Positions 35,046 through 44,065 of a stretch of 64,000 bases of DNA are shown in pieces (the first letter of the stretch is position 1; every line of letters starts with the position of its first letter). The translations under genes and the position numbers were made by a program. The DNA lies in assembly GCA_024363285.1 (NCBI GenBank), contig AP024711.1:1-64000 (forward strand), written 5' to 3'. Source of the DNA: Leptolinea sp. HRD-7 (lineage in GTDB: Bacteria > Chloroflexota > Anaerolineae > Anaerolineales > Anaerolineaceae). The notes under the pieces are model-generated. The model had not been told where the DNA came from. It searched no databases and saw only the letters and a list, made by a program, of their open reading frames with translations.

Positions 35046-36938
35046 ATGTCTTTAACAAATGAGGAAATTTACGTCAAAATATCCAACATACTGGAAGAAG
35101 TAAAAGACGTTCATGCTAAATTACAAACCATACCGGCACATAACGGAACACATCACGCGATGTGCCAGAAAATCAAAAACAAACCGGTTGAGATCAAGGC
35201 TATCAAACTCAATCTGACCGAGCGTAAAGCAAAGATACCGCCTGAAGTGATGGAAAAGATCAATGAGATCGATTCCATAATCAGCCAGATACGAAAAATC
35301 GAGCCATCTTTTGACGGGCCATACCTGCCGGAACAAAAAGGCCGAAAAAAACACATTGAACTTCCCACGGTCCCCATTAACACATTGAACCCCGGCGCCA
35401 GTCAAACGGCTTTCAGCACTCCACAAAGCTCTATTACCGCGATCAAGAACCTGCCCGTTCATGAAAGTTCATGGACGCTGTTCATGATCCTGGGTGTGAT
35501 ACTGACAGTGGTTATCACGGCTATTGTCAATTTCGGTGACACGAAACTTTCGGTTTACCTGATCGGCGGTATTCTGGGCATCTACATGACGGTCTTTATT
35601 TTCCTCATGCCCGAATTAGGCGCTTATTTATTGATTATCACCGGTATTTCCAACCTGTCTGATATGTTCACTGAAAGCGGTCTGCCCAGCCTGAATCAAC
35701 CGCTTGTGGCGTTAATTTTGTTATGCGTTATCACCAATCAGATATTGCGAACCGGCCGGGTGAACTTCACCATTCACCTGACCCGGGTGGAATGGTCACT
35801 GGGTATTTTTTATTCCATTTTGATCACTACGGTCTTTGTGGCGCGAGATCGGTCAAGTGCTATCGACCTGATCAATACTTTCACCAGAAATCTGGTTATC
35901 CTGTACTGTATCATCACGGCTCTTAACACGCCTCAGAAGTGGAAACAGGGTATCTGGGTGGCGATCATTACGGCGGCCATCCTTTCGAGTATGGGCGTGT
36001 TTCAGTTGATCACCGGTAACACAGGTTTTACATTCTGGGGATTTGCCAAACGGAGTATCCTCGGGCAATATACTGACGAGGGTGTTCTGCGGTATGGCGG
36101 CCCTATTGGTGAATCGAACATTTGGGCGCAAACGCTGCTGGCTGTTCTGTTCCTGGCCATCTATCGGATCATTGATGAGAAAGACCTGAAGTTGAAATAT
36201 GTGGCGGGTATTGCCAGCCTGTTAATTGCCGGCGCCATTTTTTACACCTACAGCCGCGGCGCTTTTGTCACGGCGATCGTCATTTTCTTTTTCATCGCTA
36301 TCGAACGGCACGTTGACTTCAGAAAGATGCTGGTAGCGGTTGGCATTGGGGCTATTTTTCTGACGTTTTTGCCGCAGAACTATATTTCACGTCTGACCAC
36401 GCTGGTTGATATCATCAACCCCCATAATCAGTATTCTGTATCCAGTGACGAATCCATTCTGGGGCGCGCCACAGTGATCAAGGTGGGGCTTACGATGTTT
36501 GCGGAGCATCCCTTCCTGGGTGTGGGTGTGGGCAACTACCGTGACCAATACTGGGACTACGCGCCCAAGCTGGGTCTTGAAGCCGGGGTGCTCTCTACCA
36601 GCACAAGTACTACCACACGAGAACCCCATAACCTTTACGTTGAATTACTGGCTGAAACCGGCATCTTTGGTATCATGTTCTTTGGAGTGTTCATGTATGT
36701 TTTATTAAAAGCGCTCTCAAACACCCGCGCGCTTTACTGGGCTCCTGAACGGTACAAAGACAGGTCGGCCTGGATCGCCTCTGTTATCATGGTGCTGATG
36801 AGCTATCTGGTCAGCGGGCTGTTCTTGCATGGCGCTTTCTACCGATATTTCTGGATGTTCATCGCGTTGGCTATGGCCGCGTTTAAAGTATTTGGCGATA
36901 AAAAGTACATTACTTCGATCTTAGAAGAGTCCAATTGA
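35046..36938 (+). CDS. O-antigen ligase/polymerase (Wzy-like) membrane protein
   Basis: About 630 residues. The N-terminal 115 residues are soluble with coiled-coil character (EEIYVKISNILEEVKDVHAK), followed by about ten membrane segments. The large external loop and following helix have the Wzy_C/O-antigen-ligase pattern: TYSRGAFVTAI, then GVGVGNYRDQYW and EPHNLYVELLAETGIFG. Such enzymes polymerise or ligate lipid-linked repeat units outside the membrane. GGGAGA stands six bases before the ATG at 35046, which is preferred over an ATG at 34971. The extra cytoplasmic N-terminal domain is unusual for the family. It is coupled to the next gene by a four-base overlap. Confidence 0.85.
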   Translation: MSLTNEEIYVKISNILEEVKDVHAKLQTIPAHNGTHHAMCQKIKNKPVEIKAIKLNLTERKAKIPPEVMEKINEIDSIISQIRKIEPSFDGPYLPEQKGRKKHIELPTVPINTLNPGASQTAFSTPQSSITAIKNLPVHESSWTLFMILGVILTVVITAIVNFGDTKLSVYLIGGILGIYMTVFIFLMPELGAYLLIITGISNLSDMFTESGLPSLNQPLVALILLCVITNQILRTGRVNFTIHLTRVEWSLGIFYSILITTVFVARDRSSAIDLINTFTRNLVILYCIITALNTPQKWKQGIWVAIITAAILSSMGVFQLITGNTGFTFWGFAKRSILGQYTDEGVLRYGGPIGESNIWAQTLLAVLFLAIYRIIDEKDLKLKYVAGIASLLIAGAIFYTYSRGAFVTAIVIFFFIAIERHVDFRKMLVAVGIGAIFLTFLPQNYISRLTTLVDIINPHNQYSVSSDESILGRATVIKVGLTMFAEHPFLGVGVGNYRDQYWDYAPKLGLEAGVLSTSTSTTTREPHNLYVELLAETGIFGIMFFGVFMYVLLKALSNTRALYWAPERYKDRSAWIASVIMVLMSYLVSGLFLHGAFYRYFWMFIALAMAAFKVFGDKKYITSILEESN

Positions 36939-38422
36939 GCGATCCATCAAACCCTTCATCACAATCCGACGGAAACGAACTGGCAAAAAGGACCCTGCGC
37001 GGCATAGGTTGGAATTATGCCACTTTTGGCTTTGGCAAGATTCTCTCACTGGTAACCACGGCCATTCTGGCGCGTCTGTTAACACCGGATAATTTCGGAA
37101 TTGTGGCCTATGTGACCGTGGCCATCACGTATCTGACCCTGTTGAAAGACATGGGTCTCGGCGCGGCGCTGGTACAACGGCGCGAAGATGTTGAAAAAAC
37201 CGCCAATACCGTCTTCACCCTGAATCTTGGAGTGGGCGTACTGCTTACACTGGTGACCATGTTGATCGCCCCACTGGCGGCCGCGTATTTTCGTGAACCG
37301 TTGGTCACCCCCATGCTGCGCTGGTTGGGGCTCTCGATACTGCTCAACTCGCTGGGGTCGGTACACATGTCAAGGTTGCAGCGTGAGCTGCAATTCCACT
37401 GGAAAATGATCCCGCAGATTGGCAATATTGTGGTCAAAGCGGTGGTTTCTATCACCCTGGCATTATTGCATTATGGAGCCTGGGCGTTGATATTTGGGCA
37501 ACTTGCCGGGGCGTTGGTCTCTTTGATTCTGGTGTGGAAGATCGTGCCGTGGCGGCCGCGCCTGATGGTAGACCGCACGTTAACCCGCTCGCTGTTTCGC
37601 TACGGCATCTTCATAATGGGAGAAGACGCCCTTTCTGTGGGTCAGGATAATTTTGATTACCTTGTTATCGGCCGGCTTTTCAGCCAGGTCTCGATGGGTA
37701 TATACACACTGGCATACCAGCTTCCAGAGATGCTGATCCTGTCACTATTCTGGATAATCGCCGAGGTGCTTTTTCCCGCGTTTTCTTCCATACAAGACCA
37801 GCGCGACAAGCTGGTGCAAAGCGTGCTTTCTACCATTCGCTACCTTGAATTGTTAATTACCCCGCTGGCGCTAGGCCTGGTAGTGGCGGCTGATCCGATC
37901 ATCCGTGTGGTGTTCGGCGAGCAATGGCTTGATGCCATCCCGATCATGCAGGTCCTGGCTGTCTACGCTCTGGTGCAGTCCATCGGGTTCAACTTTGGTG
38001 ACGTGTATAAGGCCATCGGGCGGCCTGAGATATCCATCAAGATCACCGTTCCCACTATGATCTTCCGGTTATTCGCTCTTTGGATTGGCGCTCATTTCGG
38101 GTTGATCTATGTGGCGGTGGCGCATCTGATATCGGTTATTGTGGAAGTGATCGTGCGGGTGACAGTGGCCATCCGGGTATTGAACATTTCGCTCGGAGAT
38201 ATTGTCTCTCAATTCACCGCTTTTCTGGCTGGCGGCATTATGGTACTGGTTTCCTGCGGAGTGCTCTGGTTGACCCGTGATATGATCCCGCTGGCCCGCC
38301 TGGTCATCATCATTGCCTGCGGTGGAGTGAGCTATCTGGGCGCTGTGTGGTTCCTGGAGAGAGACTCAATTTTGCGTTTCGCCGGTATGCTTGGCATCAA
38401 ATTGCCGGTCGCGGCGGAATAA
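36935..38422 (+). CDS. Wzx-type polysaccharide flippase
   Basis: A 495-residue membrane protein with 12-14 segments in the MOP/oligosaccharide flippase pattern: RGIGWNYATFGFGKILSLVTTAILARLL at the N-terminus, ALVQRREDVEKTANTVF and a polysaccharide-synthesis domain. It should flip undecaprenyl-linked repeat units across the membrane. Its start is a TTG that overlaps the polymerase stop codon (TTGA). A GT4 gene starts 11 bases after its stop, so the order polymerase-flippase-GT4-GT4 forms one operon. Confidence 0.9.
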   Translation: MSDPSNPSSQSDGNELAKRTLRGIGWNYATFGFGKILSLVTTAILARLLTPDNFGIVAYVTVAITYLTLLKDMGLGAALVQRREDVEKTANTVFTLNLGVGVLLTLVTMLIAPLAAAYFREPLVTPMLRWLGLSILLNSLGSVHMSRLQRELQFHWKMIPQIGNIVVKAVVSITLALLHYGAWALIFGQLAGALVSLILVWKIVPWRPRLMVDRTLTRSLFRYGIFIMGEDALSVGQDNFDYLVIGRLFSQVSMGIYTLAYQLPEMLILSLFWIIAEVLFPAFSSIQDQRDKLVQSVLSTIRYLELLITPLALGLVVAADPIIRVVFGEQWLDAIPIMQVLAVYALVQSIGFNFGDVYKAIGRPEISIKITVPTMIFRLFALWIGAHFGLIYVAVAHLISVIVEVIVRVTVAIRVLNISLGDIVSQFTAFLAGGIMVLVSCGVLWLTRDMIPLARLVIIIACGGVSYLGAVWFLERDSILRFAGMLGIKLPVAAE

Positions 38423-38433
38423 CAGGGGAACGC

Positions 38434-39582
38434 ATGGCAGTGAAGATAAATGTGATCTGGATCATCGATAGTCTGGGGCAGGGCGGAGCCGAACACCTGA
38501 TGCCCGGAATCCTCAGTCATATTGACCGCGGTCGCTTTGAACTGCGCGTCTGTTCACTGCAAGAGCGTTTCGGCAACCCGATCGCCGAAAAGATCAAAGA
38601 ACTGGGCATCCCGGTAGACATGGTTTCTGTTCCACATCTGCGCACGCCGGGCGCGCTCGAAAACCTGCGCAGGTACTTGCGCGAACACAGGGCTGATGTG
38701 GTGCATACCCAACTGGAATTTTCTGACACACTGGGCAGCCTTGCCGCCCGATTGGAACACATTCCATCCGTTTCCACTTTACATGTCATCCCTGAGCCGT
38801 CCATTCGATCGCGCGAGTTCTGGCGGCACCGGTTGATGTGGTTATCATTGAAGTATTGCAGTCACCGTGTTTTTGCCGTTTCTGAAGGCGCGCGGCAGCA
38901 TTACATCAAGCATGGCGGTCTTCCACCGGCCCGCGTGCAAACCCTGTATAACGGAATCGACCTCTCACGTTACGGTGTGACAGACGAAATCAAAGACAGG
39001 ACTCGCTTAGAGCTGGGACTACCAACCGGCGCACCTGTTTTGATCACTGTCGCTTACCTGCGAGAACCCAAAGGTATTCAGTACATGCTTGAAGCACTCC
39101 CTGATGTTTTAAATGTCTACCCGGAATGCCGCTACCTGATTGTCGGTGATGGTGACTTCCGTCTGGTGCTGGAAGCTCAGACCCGCGATCTAAGGTTGGA
39201 ACACAATGTGATCTTCACCGGCCGCCGGAGTGACATCCCCGATGTGCTGGCGGTGAGTGATATATTTGTGCTTCCCACGTTGACGGAAGCCCTGCCCACG
39301 GTGCTGGCCGAAGCCATGGCCGCGCGCAAACCGGTTATCGCCAGTAAGGTCGGGGGAGTGCCGGAAATGGTGGATGACGGAGTGAACGGACTTTTGCTTC
39401 CTCCGGCAGACGCTCGAAAACTGGCAAAAGCTATCATCTCATTGCTCGGTGACCCGGAACGGGCGGCCGCAATGGGGAAGGCTGGCTTTGATATTGCCGC
39501 CGCTCGGTTTGATCTTGATCGGCAATGCCGTCAACTGGAAGCCTGCTACTCCGAACTGGCGGCTGCAGGAAAAAGGGGATAA
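38434..39582 (+). CDS. GT4 family glycosyltransferase
   Basis: A 382-residue cytoplasmic GT-B enzyme. The N-domain begins INVIWIIDSLGQGGAEHL. The C-domain has the GT4 donor-binding motif LTEALPTVLAEAMAARKPV, with the conserved Glu-x7-Glu, and GGVPEMVDDGVNGLL. It probably adds a sugar to the lipid-linked repeat unit. The ATG at 38434 follows AGGGGA and is preferred over a longer frame that would overlap the flippase gene. The second GT4 begins two bases after its stop. Confidence 0.9.
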   Translation: MAVKINVIWIIDSLGQGGAEHLMPGILSHIDRGRFELRVCSLQERFGNPIAEKIKELGIPVDMVSVPHLRTPGALENLRRYLREHRADVVHTQLEFSDTLGSLAARLEHIPSVSTLHVIPEPSIRSREFWRHRLMWLSLKYCSHRVFAVSEGARQHYIKHGGLPPARVQTLYNGIDLSRYGVTDEIKDRTRLELGLPTGAPVLITVAYLREPKGIQYMLEALPDVLNVYPECRYLIVGDGDFRLVLEAQTRDLRLEHNVIFTGRRSDIPDVLAVSDIFVLPTLTEALPTVLAEAMAARKPVIASKVGGVPEMVDDGVNGLLLPPADARKLAKAIISLLGDPERAAAMGKAGFDIAAARFDLDRQCRQLEACYSELAAAGKRG

Positions 39583-39584
39583 AA

Positions 39585-40817
39585 ATGCGTATCACTGTAG
39601 TGGAACAAAACGGCACCGGCGGTCTCGCTCATTACGCTTATCAGATGTGCACAGCCCTGGCAAATGAGGGTCACGATGTTACTCTGATTACAGCGAAACT
39701 GTATGAACTGGAAAATTTTCCGCATAATTTCAAGGTTGACCGCCGCCTCGACCTGTGGGACCTGTTTGACCGCCGGGTGGAAACCCTGCCGCGCAACGCC
39801 ATTCACAGCCTGCTGCGTACGATATTCTGGCAGTCTCGCCGCGCCTTCCGCGCGCTCAAACTGATTAACGCCTGGATCGGTCTGACCCGGTTCCTGGAAA
39901 AAGACCGGCCCGATATTGTTCAATTTGGCAAAATGAATTTCCCGTTTGAGGCTTTCTTTCTGGCACACATGAAACGCAGCGGCCTGATATTAACCGAGAT
40001 CTGCCATGAATTTGAACGCCGTGAAAGTACCGGAATATTTGCCCGTTATATCGATAGACTGTACCGCGGCATATTCACCCATTACACCGCCATCTTTTTT
40101 CACGCGAAACAAAACCGCGATCGGTTTCTTACCTTATTCCCTGAGATCCCTCCAGAGCGCGCGCACCTGATACACCATGGAAATGAGGGGATGTTCCTCT
40201 CGCTCGCGGCAAATCAGGTGCCGGTTGACCTGCGTTCGCGTTACGGGCTTAAGACAGATGAGCCAGTGGTGCTGTTCTTTGGCCTTCTTGCCCCCAGTAA
40301 AGGCCTGCCGGTCTTGATCCGCGCGATGGAAGCTGTGTGCCGCGAGGAGCAGGTAAAACTGCTTATCGCGGGGTATCCGGCAAAGAACATGGACCTGGGT
40401 GAACTGTATGACCTGGTTGAAGCCTGTGGACTGAAGGATTCGGTGATCTTTGATGTGCGCTATATTCCCATTAGCGAGGTTTCTCCATTAATGGACCTGG
40501 CTTCTATGGTGGTCTTACCGTACCTGAGCAGTACGCAAAGCGGTTCACTTCAGGTGGCATATTCGTTCGGGCGGCCAGTGATTGCCTCCCGGGTGGGTGG
40601 GTTAACCGAAGCTGTTGAAGATGGCAAGAACGGGTTTTTGGTGCCGGTAAATGATGCCTGCGCTCTGGCAGAAAAGATCACCTTACTGTTACGCGACCCC
40701 CGGTTAAGAGAGCGTATGGGGCAATACAACAAAGAACAATCCGAAACCCGTTATAGTTGGAAATCTGTGGCAGAAACGATCACCCGGGTATACCTGGGCA
40801 TTCGTCAATCGGGCTGA
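39585..40817 (+). CDS. GT4 family glycosyltransferase
   Basis: A 410-residue GT-B enzyme starting MRITVVEQNGTGGLAHYAYQ. The C-domain carries VLFFGLLAPSKGLPVLI, PYLSSTQSGSLQVAYSFGRP in place of the usual Glu-x7-Glu motif, and GGLTEAVEDGKNGFLV. The Glu-to-Ser change in the donor motif occurs in some GT4 subgroups. AGGGGAT precedes the ATG. It is the last gene of the plus-strand polymerase-flippase operon and converges on a deacetylase gene seven bases away. Confidence 0.88.
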   Translation: MRITVVEQNGTGGLAHYAYQMCTALANEGHDVTLITAKLYELENFPHNFKVDRRLDLWDLFDRRVETLPRNAIHSLLRTIFWQSRRAFRALKLINAWIGLTRFLEKDRPDIVQFGKMNFPFEAFFLAHMKRSGLILTEICHEFERRESTGIFARYIDRLYRGIFTHYTAIFFHAKQNRDRFLTLFPEIPPERAHLIHHGNEGMFLSLAANQVPVDLRSRYGLKTDEPVVLFFGLLAPSKGLPVLIRAMEAVCREEQVKLLIAGYPAKNMDLGELYDLVEACGLKDSVIFDVRYIPISEVSPLMDLASMVVLPYLSSTQSGSLQVAYSFGRPVIASRVGGLTEAVEDGKNGFLVPVNDACALAEKITLLLRDPRLRERMGQYNKEQSETRYSWKSVAETITRVYLGIRQSG

Positions 40818-40824
40818 CATTATT

Positions 40825-41859
40825 TCACGAGATTCTGCGTATACCGTTGACTTTGGCCACAAAGCGTGGAAATGAATCACCATGGCTCAAGAAAACCCGC
40901 CGAATGGTATACGGATCCGCGCGCAGTTGACGGAAAAAATTTGACCCCGGCATAAGGGTGAAAGCCAGTTTGTAACCGGCTTCACGCGCCACGGCAATGA
41001 CCTCCGGGTTAAAATCGGCTTGCCCCCCGTTGGGGTAGGCAAGGGTCTCTACCGGCTTTCCAAGTTCTTGTTCGATCAACCGCCTGGATTCCACCAGCTC
41101 ATGCCTGGCCTGCTCGATCGAGATGCGGGTCAAAATAGGGTGTGTGAGAGTGTGTGACCCGAACTCAATACCGTTGGCTGCCATCTCACGCACCTGATCC
41201 CATGTCATGAAGATATGGTTGAATGCGCAATCATCCATCTCCACTTCCAGTGCAGCCGGCAATTGACCGGCGTACCGTTGTTTTTCTTCTTCCGGTACGG
41301 TTTTGAGGGTTTCGATCCAACGCGTCATCTCAGCCTGCTTTTCCGCTTCGTCAGACCAGCAGGTTTCGCCGGTCAACGGAAGAACAGCTGAAGTCTTTTT
41401 GGTGTGTGTAAAGGCGTAAGCGGCTACATCCCAGAAAGAGGGTTTCGATTTACCCACAAAATCTGTGGTGATAAAGATCAACGCGCCCAGTCCATGTTTT
41501 TTTAGTAATGGATATGCCCGGGTGTAGTTATCCGCGTATCCGTCGTCAAATGTGATCAATGCCGAACGGGGTGGGAGAGTGGATGTTCCATGCGCGCAGG
41601 CGGCAATTTCACCAGCGGTGACAATATTAAAGCTCTTTTTGATGTAGGCGAGCTGCCTGTCAAACATTTCAGGCGTGGCACTGATGTTTGGTTTAAAGGT
41701 ATCACAGCAGGGGTCATGCGGGTCTGAAACCCTGTGATAATTCAAGACAGTCAAGTTGTTGTAATTAATGGAACGAAGGACATCAAAAACCCGGAAATGG
41801 TTAAGAACATCAAAAGCTCCATCAATCAAATGCCTGCGGCGAATTCTTTTATATTTCAC
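40825..41859 (-). CDS. NodB-type polysaccharide deacetylase family protein
   Basis: A 344-residue protein with NodB motifs LITFDDGYAD (Asp105/Asp106) and FGSHTLTHP, plus TLAYPNGGQ. The whole length is similar to the protein at 31902, including TTDF...FWD after motif 1, so the two are paralogues. There is no signal peptide. It lies between the plus-strand GT4 operon and the minus-strand BcsB-like genes. Confidence 0.9.
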   Translation of the reverse strand: MKYKRIRRRHLIDGAFDVLNHFRVFDVLRSINYNNLTVLNYHRVSDPHDPCCDTFKPNISATPEMFDRQLAYIKKSFNIVTAGEIAACAHGTSTLPPRSALITFDDGYADNYTRAYPLLKKHGLGALIFITTDFVGKSKPSFWDVAAYAFTHTKKTSAVLPLTGETCWSDEAEKQAEMTRWIETLKTVPEEEKQRYAGQLPAALEVEMDDCAFNHIFMTWDQVREMAANGIEFGSHTLTHPILTRISIEQARHELVESRRLIEQELGKPVETLAYPNGGQADFNPEVIAVAREAGYKLAFTLMPGSNFFRQLRADPYTIRRVFLSHGDSFPRFVAKVNGIRRIS

Positions 41860-41921
41860 GGTACCTCAATTAATAAGTAGAAAGTAACAAGATTACATTA
41901 TAAAGGTGATTTGACTGAACC

Positions 41922-43991
41922 TTATGGTTTATCAAACACAACCTGTTCCCCGTTTGTCATGATGGAACTGCCTACCAGGAAGCCCTGATATTTCTGCAGT
42001 ATCAGCGCGTCAGCGGCCAGTTTTAAACCACGATCATCACTACCGGAAATTGACAGCATACGATGTTCCGCGCTCCAGGTGGAATCACTCAGTTCCACCC
42101 GTCCCACACTGACGCCGGGAAGCATGCGATAGGTTATCGGACTGTTGTATGATCTGATTGCCGGAACCGCGTCAATATCAGTGGCAGGGCCGCCGGAGGC
42201 CATGTCAATCTCTGGTTTTTTTCCGGCATATACAACATCATACATATTCGCGCCGGTCAGGTCACCATCTTGAAGAAAGAGGTGCAGTAAAACCGGTCCT
42301 TTTTCCACCTTCAGGTTCTTACTCCTGTTCCCCAGCCGGAAGGCGACGCGAGCAGCGGCTTCCCAGGCGGCGGGTTCGGCGGGTGGAAGGATGAACGCCA
42401 GGTTATCCATCGATGGATCGTACGCCAGTTCCGCGCTATACTGGCCTAAACCGGCTTTAAAAGATATATTTTCATCACCTTCCTCCCCGATGCCATACGG
42501 GATATGGATAAGGGAATCGTTGTGGATGGTCATCTTCCACATATTCCGTCTTAAATTACCATAGTTGTTGATCGCGTTGTCACACAGGTTATCCGCGTTC
42601 AGGCTCAGGCTGATCTGAAGGTGATTTTTTCCGGGGCGGATCTGTGAAGCCGGTATTTCAATGCGCTCTGTCTGTTTTACCTGTGTACTTTGAATGGGAA
42701 AAATGTTTCCCACAGGGTTCTCGTTCAGATTCACATAGATCAGCGAATCTTGTAAATTGATCCCGGCGGATGGCGTAAGGGAGAAGTCAACGTAGGCGCC
42801 TTTTCCCACCGGTTGGTTTTCAAAAAAATTGAAGTAATAATCCAGACTGAAGGAACCGATACCCGAGACAACCGCATCTTGATACCCCAGGTCTTTGAAG
42901 GTTTTATCATACGCTGCCGCGGCTGGATCGGGTGTTGGGGTAGGGGCAGCAGGCGCGGTGACGGGCAACTTTTTGACTATGGCCAGTCCGTAATACCCCC
43001 ACTCGGTGACCACTCTTGTGCGGAGGGATTGCCCGGCTTTGATCACAGCTTCGTCTGTTTCACCGCTTATGATCAATGCCGCGCGGGCTGGATTCCACGG
43101 AGAATTATTGATCTGTATCACCCCATCTGTTTTACCGATGGATTCTGATAAGAAGCCTTTGTTGGGGTCCAGCGGGGTAAGCAGGGTCAACTGCCGCAAT
43201 ACCGGAAGTGAGAGAGACTTACCCACAAAGATCAGATGGTCATTCTTTTTTATCGTATCCGTGAGGTTCTTTTCCGTCACCAGACTCAGGTCTGCGGTGT
43301 CGTCAGCCATTGACCCCAGTCCGGCAGCAACAGCCATGGCCGCCTGAAGCTCACCGGCCGTAGGTTTTTCCGGCACTACCATCGTGGTGTGAAAATTGGT
43401 GATGACGTTGTTTTCGTAGAAAAACGGTCTGGGCAGGGCAGTAAGTTTTGGAGCTGTAGGCCTTAAGAACGGTTTGATGTTGATCGTGGATTCGGGCTTA
43501 ATATAAACCGATATACCGTTGTCATATCTGCAGGCAAAATCATTCTTGAAAACAAACTCAATCTCGTTGCTGCCATTGGCAAGAGGCGGGGCAACCCAGA
43601 GCGAGATGGGAATTTTTAGTTCATAATCACCAGAGGCTTTTAGCGGGATATACGCAAGCTGGGTGTAATTCATGTGAACAAACATGTAGCTGTAAACACC
43701 CGTAGACACGGCTTTCTTTTTTTCCCCATCCGGCATTCTAACGGTATATTTCAGGTTGATCGAACTCCCGGGTTGAAGCTGCCATTCATCGGGTAAATAA
43801 AAACCAAAACCTGCCATTGAGTACGGGCCTTCAAACGTCCGGCCTTCAAACCCCATTTCCGCGAAAGTGACCGAGACAGGTGTCACACTCTCCACAGCCG
43901 GTTCTGAGGCGTGAACGGGCGTTACCGCGAACAGGCTCAGGGCTATGCAGGTGGTCAATAAGGATGACAGAAGTCGGGAGGTTGATTTCAT
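41922..43991 (-). CDS. BcsB-like exported protein without membrane anchor
   Basis: A 689-residue protein with a signal peptide (about 1-28) and two copies of the BcsB arrangement, each a carbohydrate-binding-like beta domain followed by a flavodoxin-like domain. Repeated elements are FAEMGFEGRTFEGPYS and FKDLGYQDAVVSGIGS, GSNEIEFVFKN and GKNHLQISLSL, with SPWNPARAALIISG and STWSAEHRMLSISG. BcsB guides the nascent glucan outside the membrane in cellulose synthesis. This copy ends with VVFDKP and lacks the C-terminal membrane helix of BcsB. It follows the anchored paralogue in the same direction with a 74-bp gap. Confidence 0.85.
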   Translation of the reverse strand: MKSTSRLLSSLLTTCIALSLFAVTPVHASEPAVESVTPVSVTFAEMGFEGRTFEGPYSMAGFGFYLPDEWQLQPGSSINLKYTVRMPDGEKKKAVSTGVYSYMFVHMNYTQLAYIPLKASGDYELKIPISLWVAPPLANGSNEIEFVFKNDFACRYDNGISVYIKPESTINIKPFLRPTAPKLTALPRPFFYENNVITNFHTTMVVPEKPTAGELQAAMAVAAGLGSMADDTADLSLVTEKNLTDTIKKNDHLIFVGKSLSLPVLRQLTLLTPLDPNKGFLSESIGKTDGVIQINNSPWNPARAALIISGETDEAVIKAGQSLRTRVVTEWGYYGLAIVKKLPVTAPAAPTPTPDPAAAAYDKTFKDLGYQDAVVSGIGSFSLDYYFNFFENQPVGKGAYVDFSLTPSAGINLQDSLIYVNLNENPVGNIFPIQSTQVKQTERIEIPASQIRPGKNHLQISLSLNADNLCDNAINNYGNLRRNMWKMTIHNDSLIHIPYGIGEEGDENISFKAGLGQYSAELAYDPSMDNLAFILPPAEPAAWEAAARVAFRLGNRSKNLKVEKGPVLLHLFLQDGDLTGANMYDVVYAGKKPEIDMASGGPATDIDAVPAIRSYNSPITYRMLPGVSVGRVELSDSTWSAEHRMLSISGSDDRGLKLAADALILQKYQGFLVGSSIMTNGEQVVFDKP

Positions 43992-44065
43992 CAGATTACT
44001 CGGTTCAAGACCGCCTTATACGGGCGTCTTCCGGATGGACGTACGCACAAAAAACGCGCTGACGG

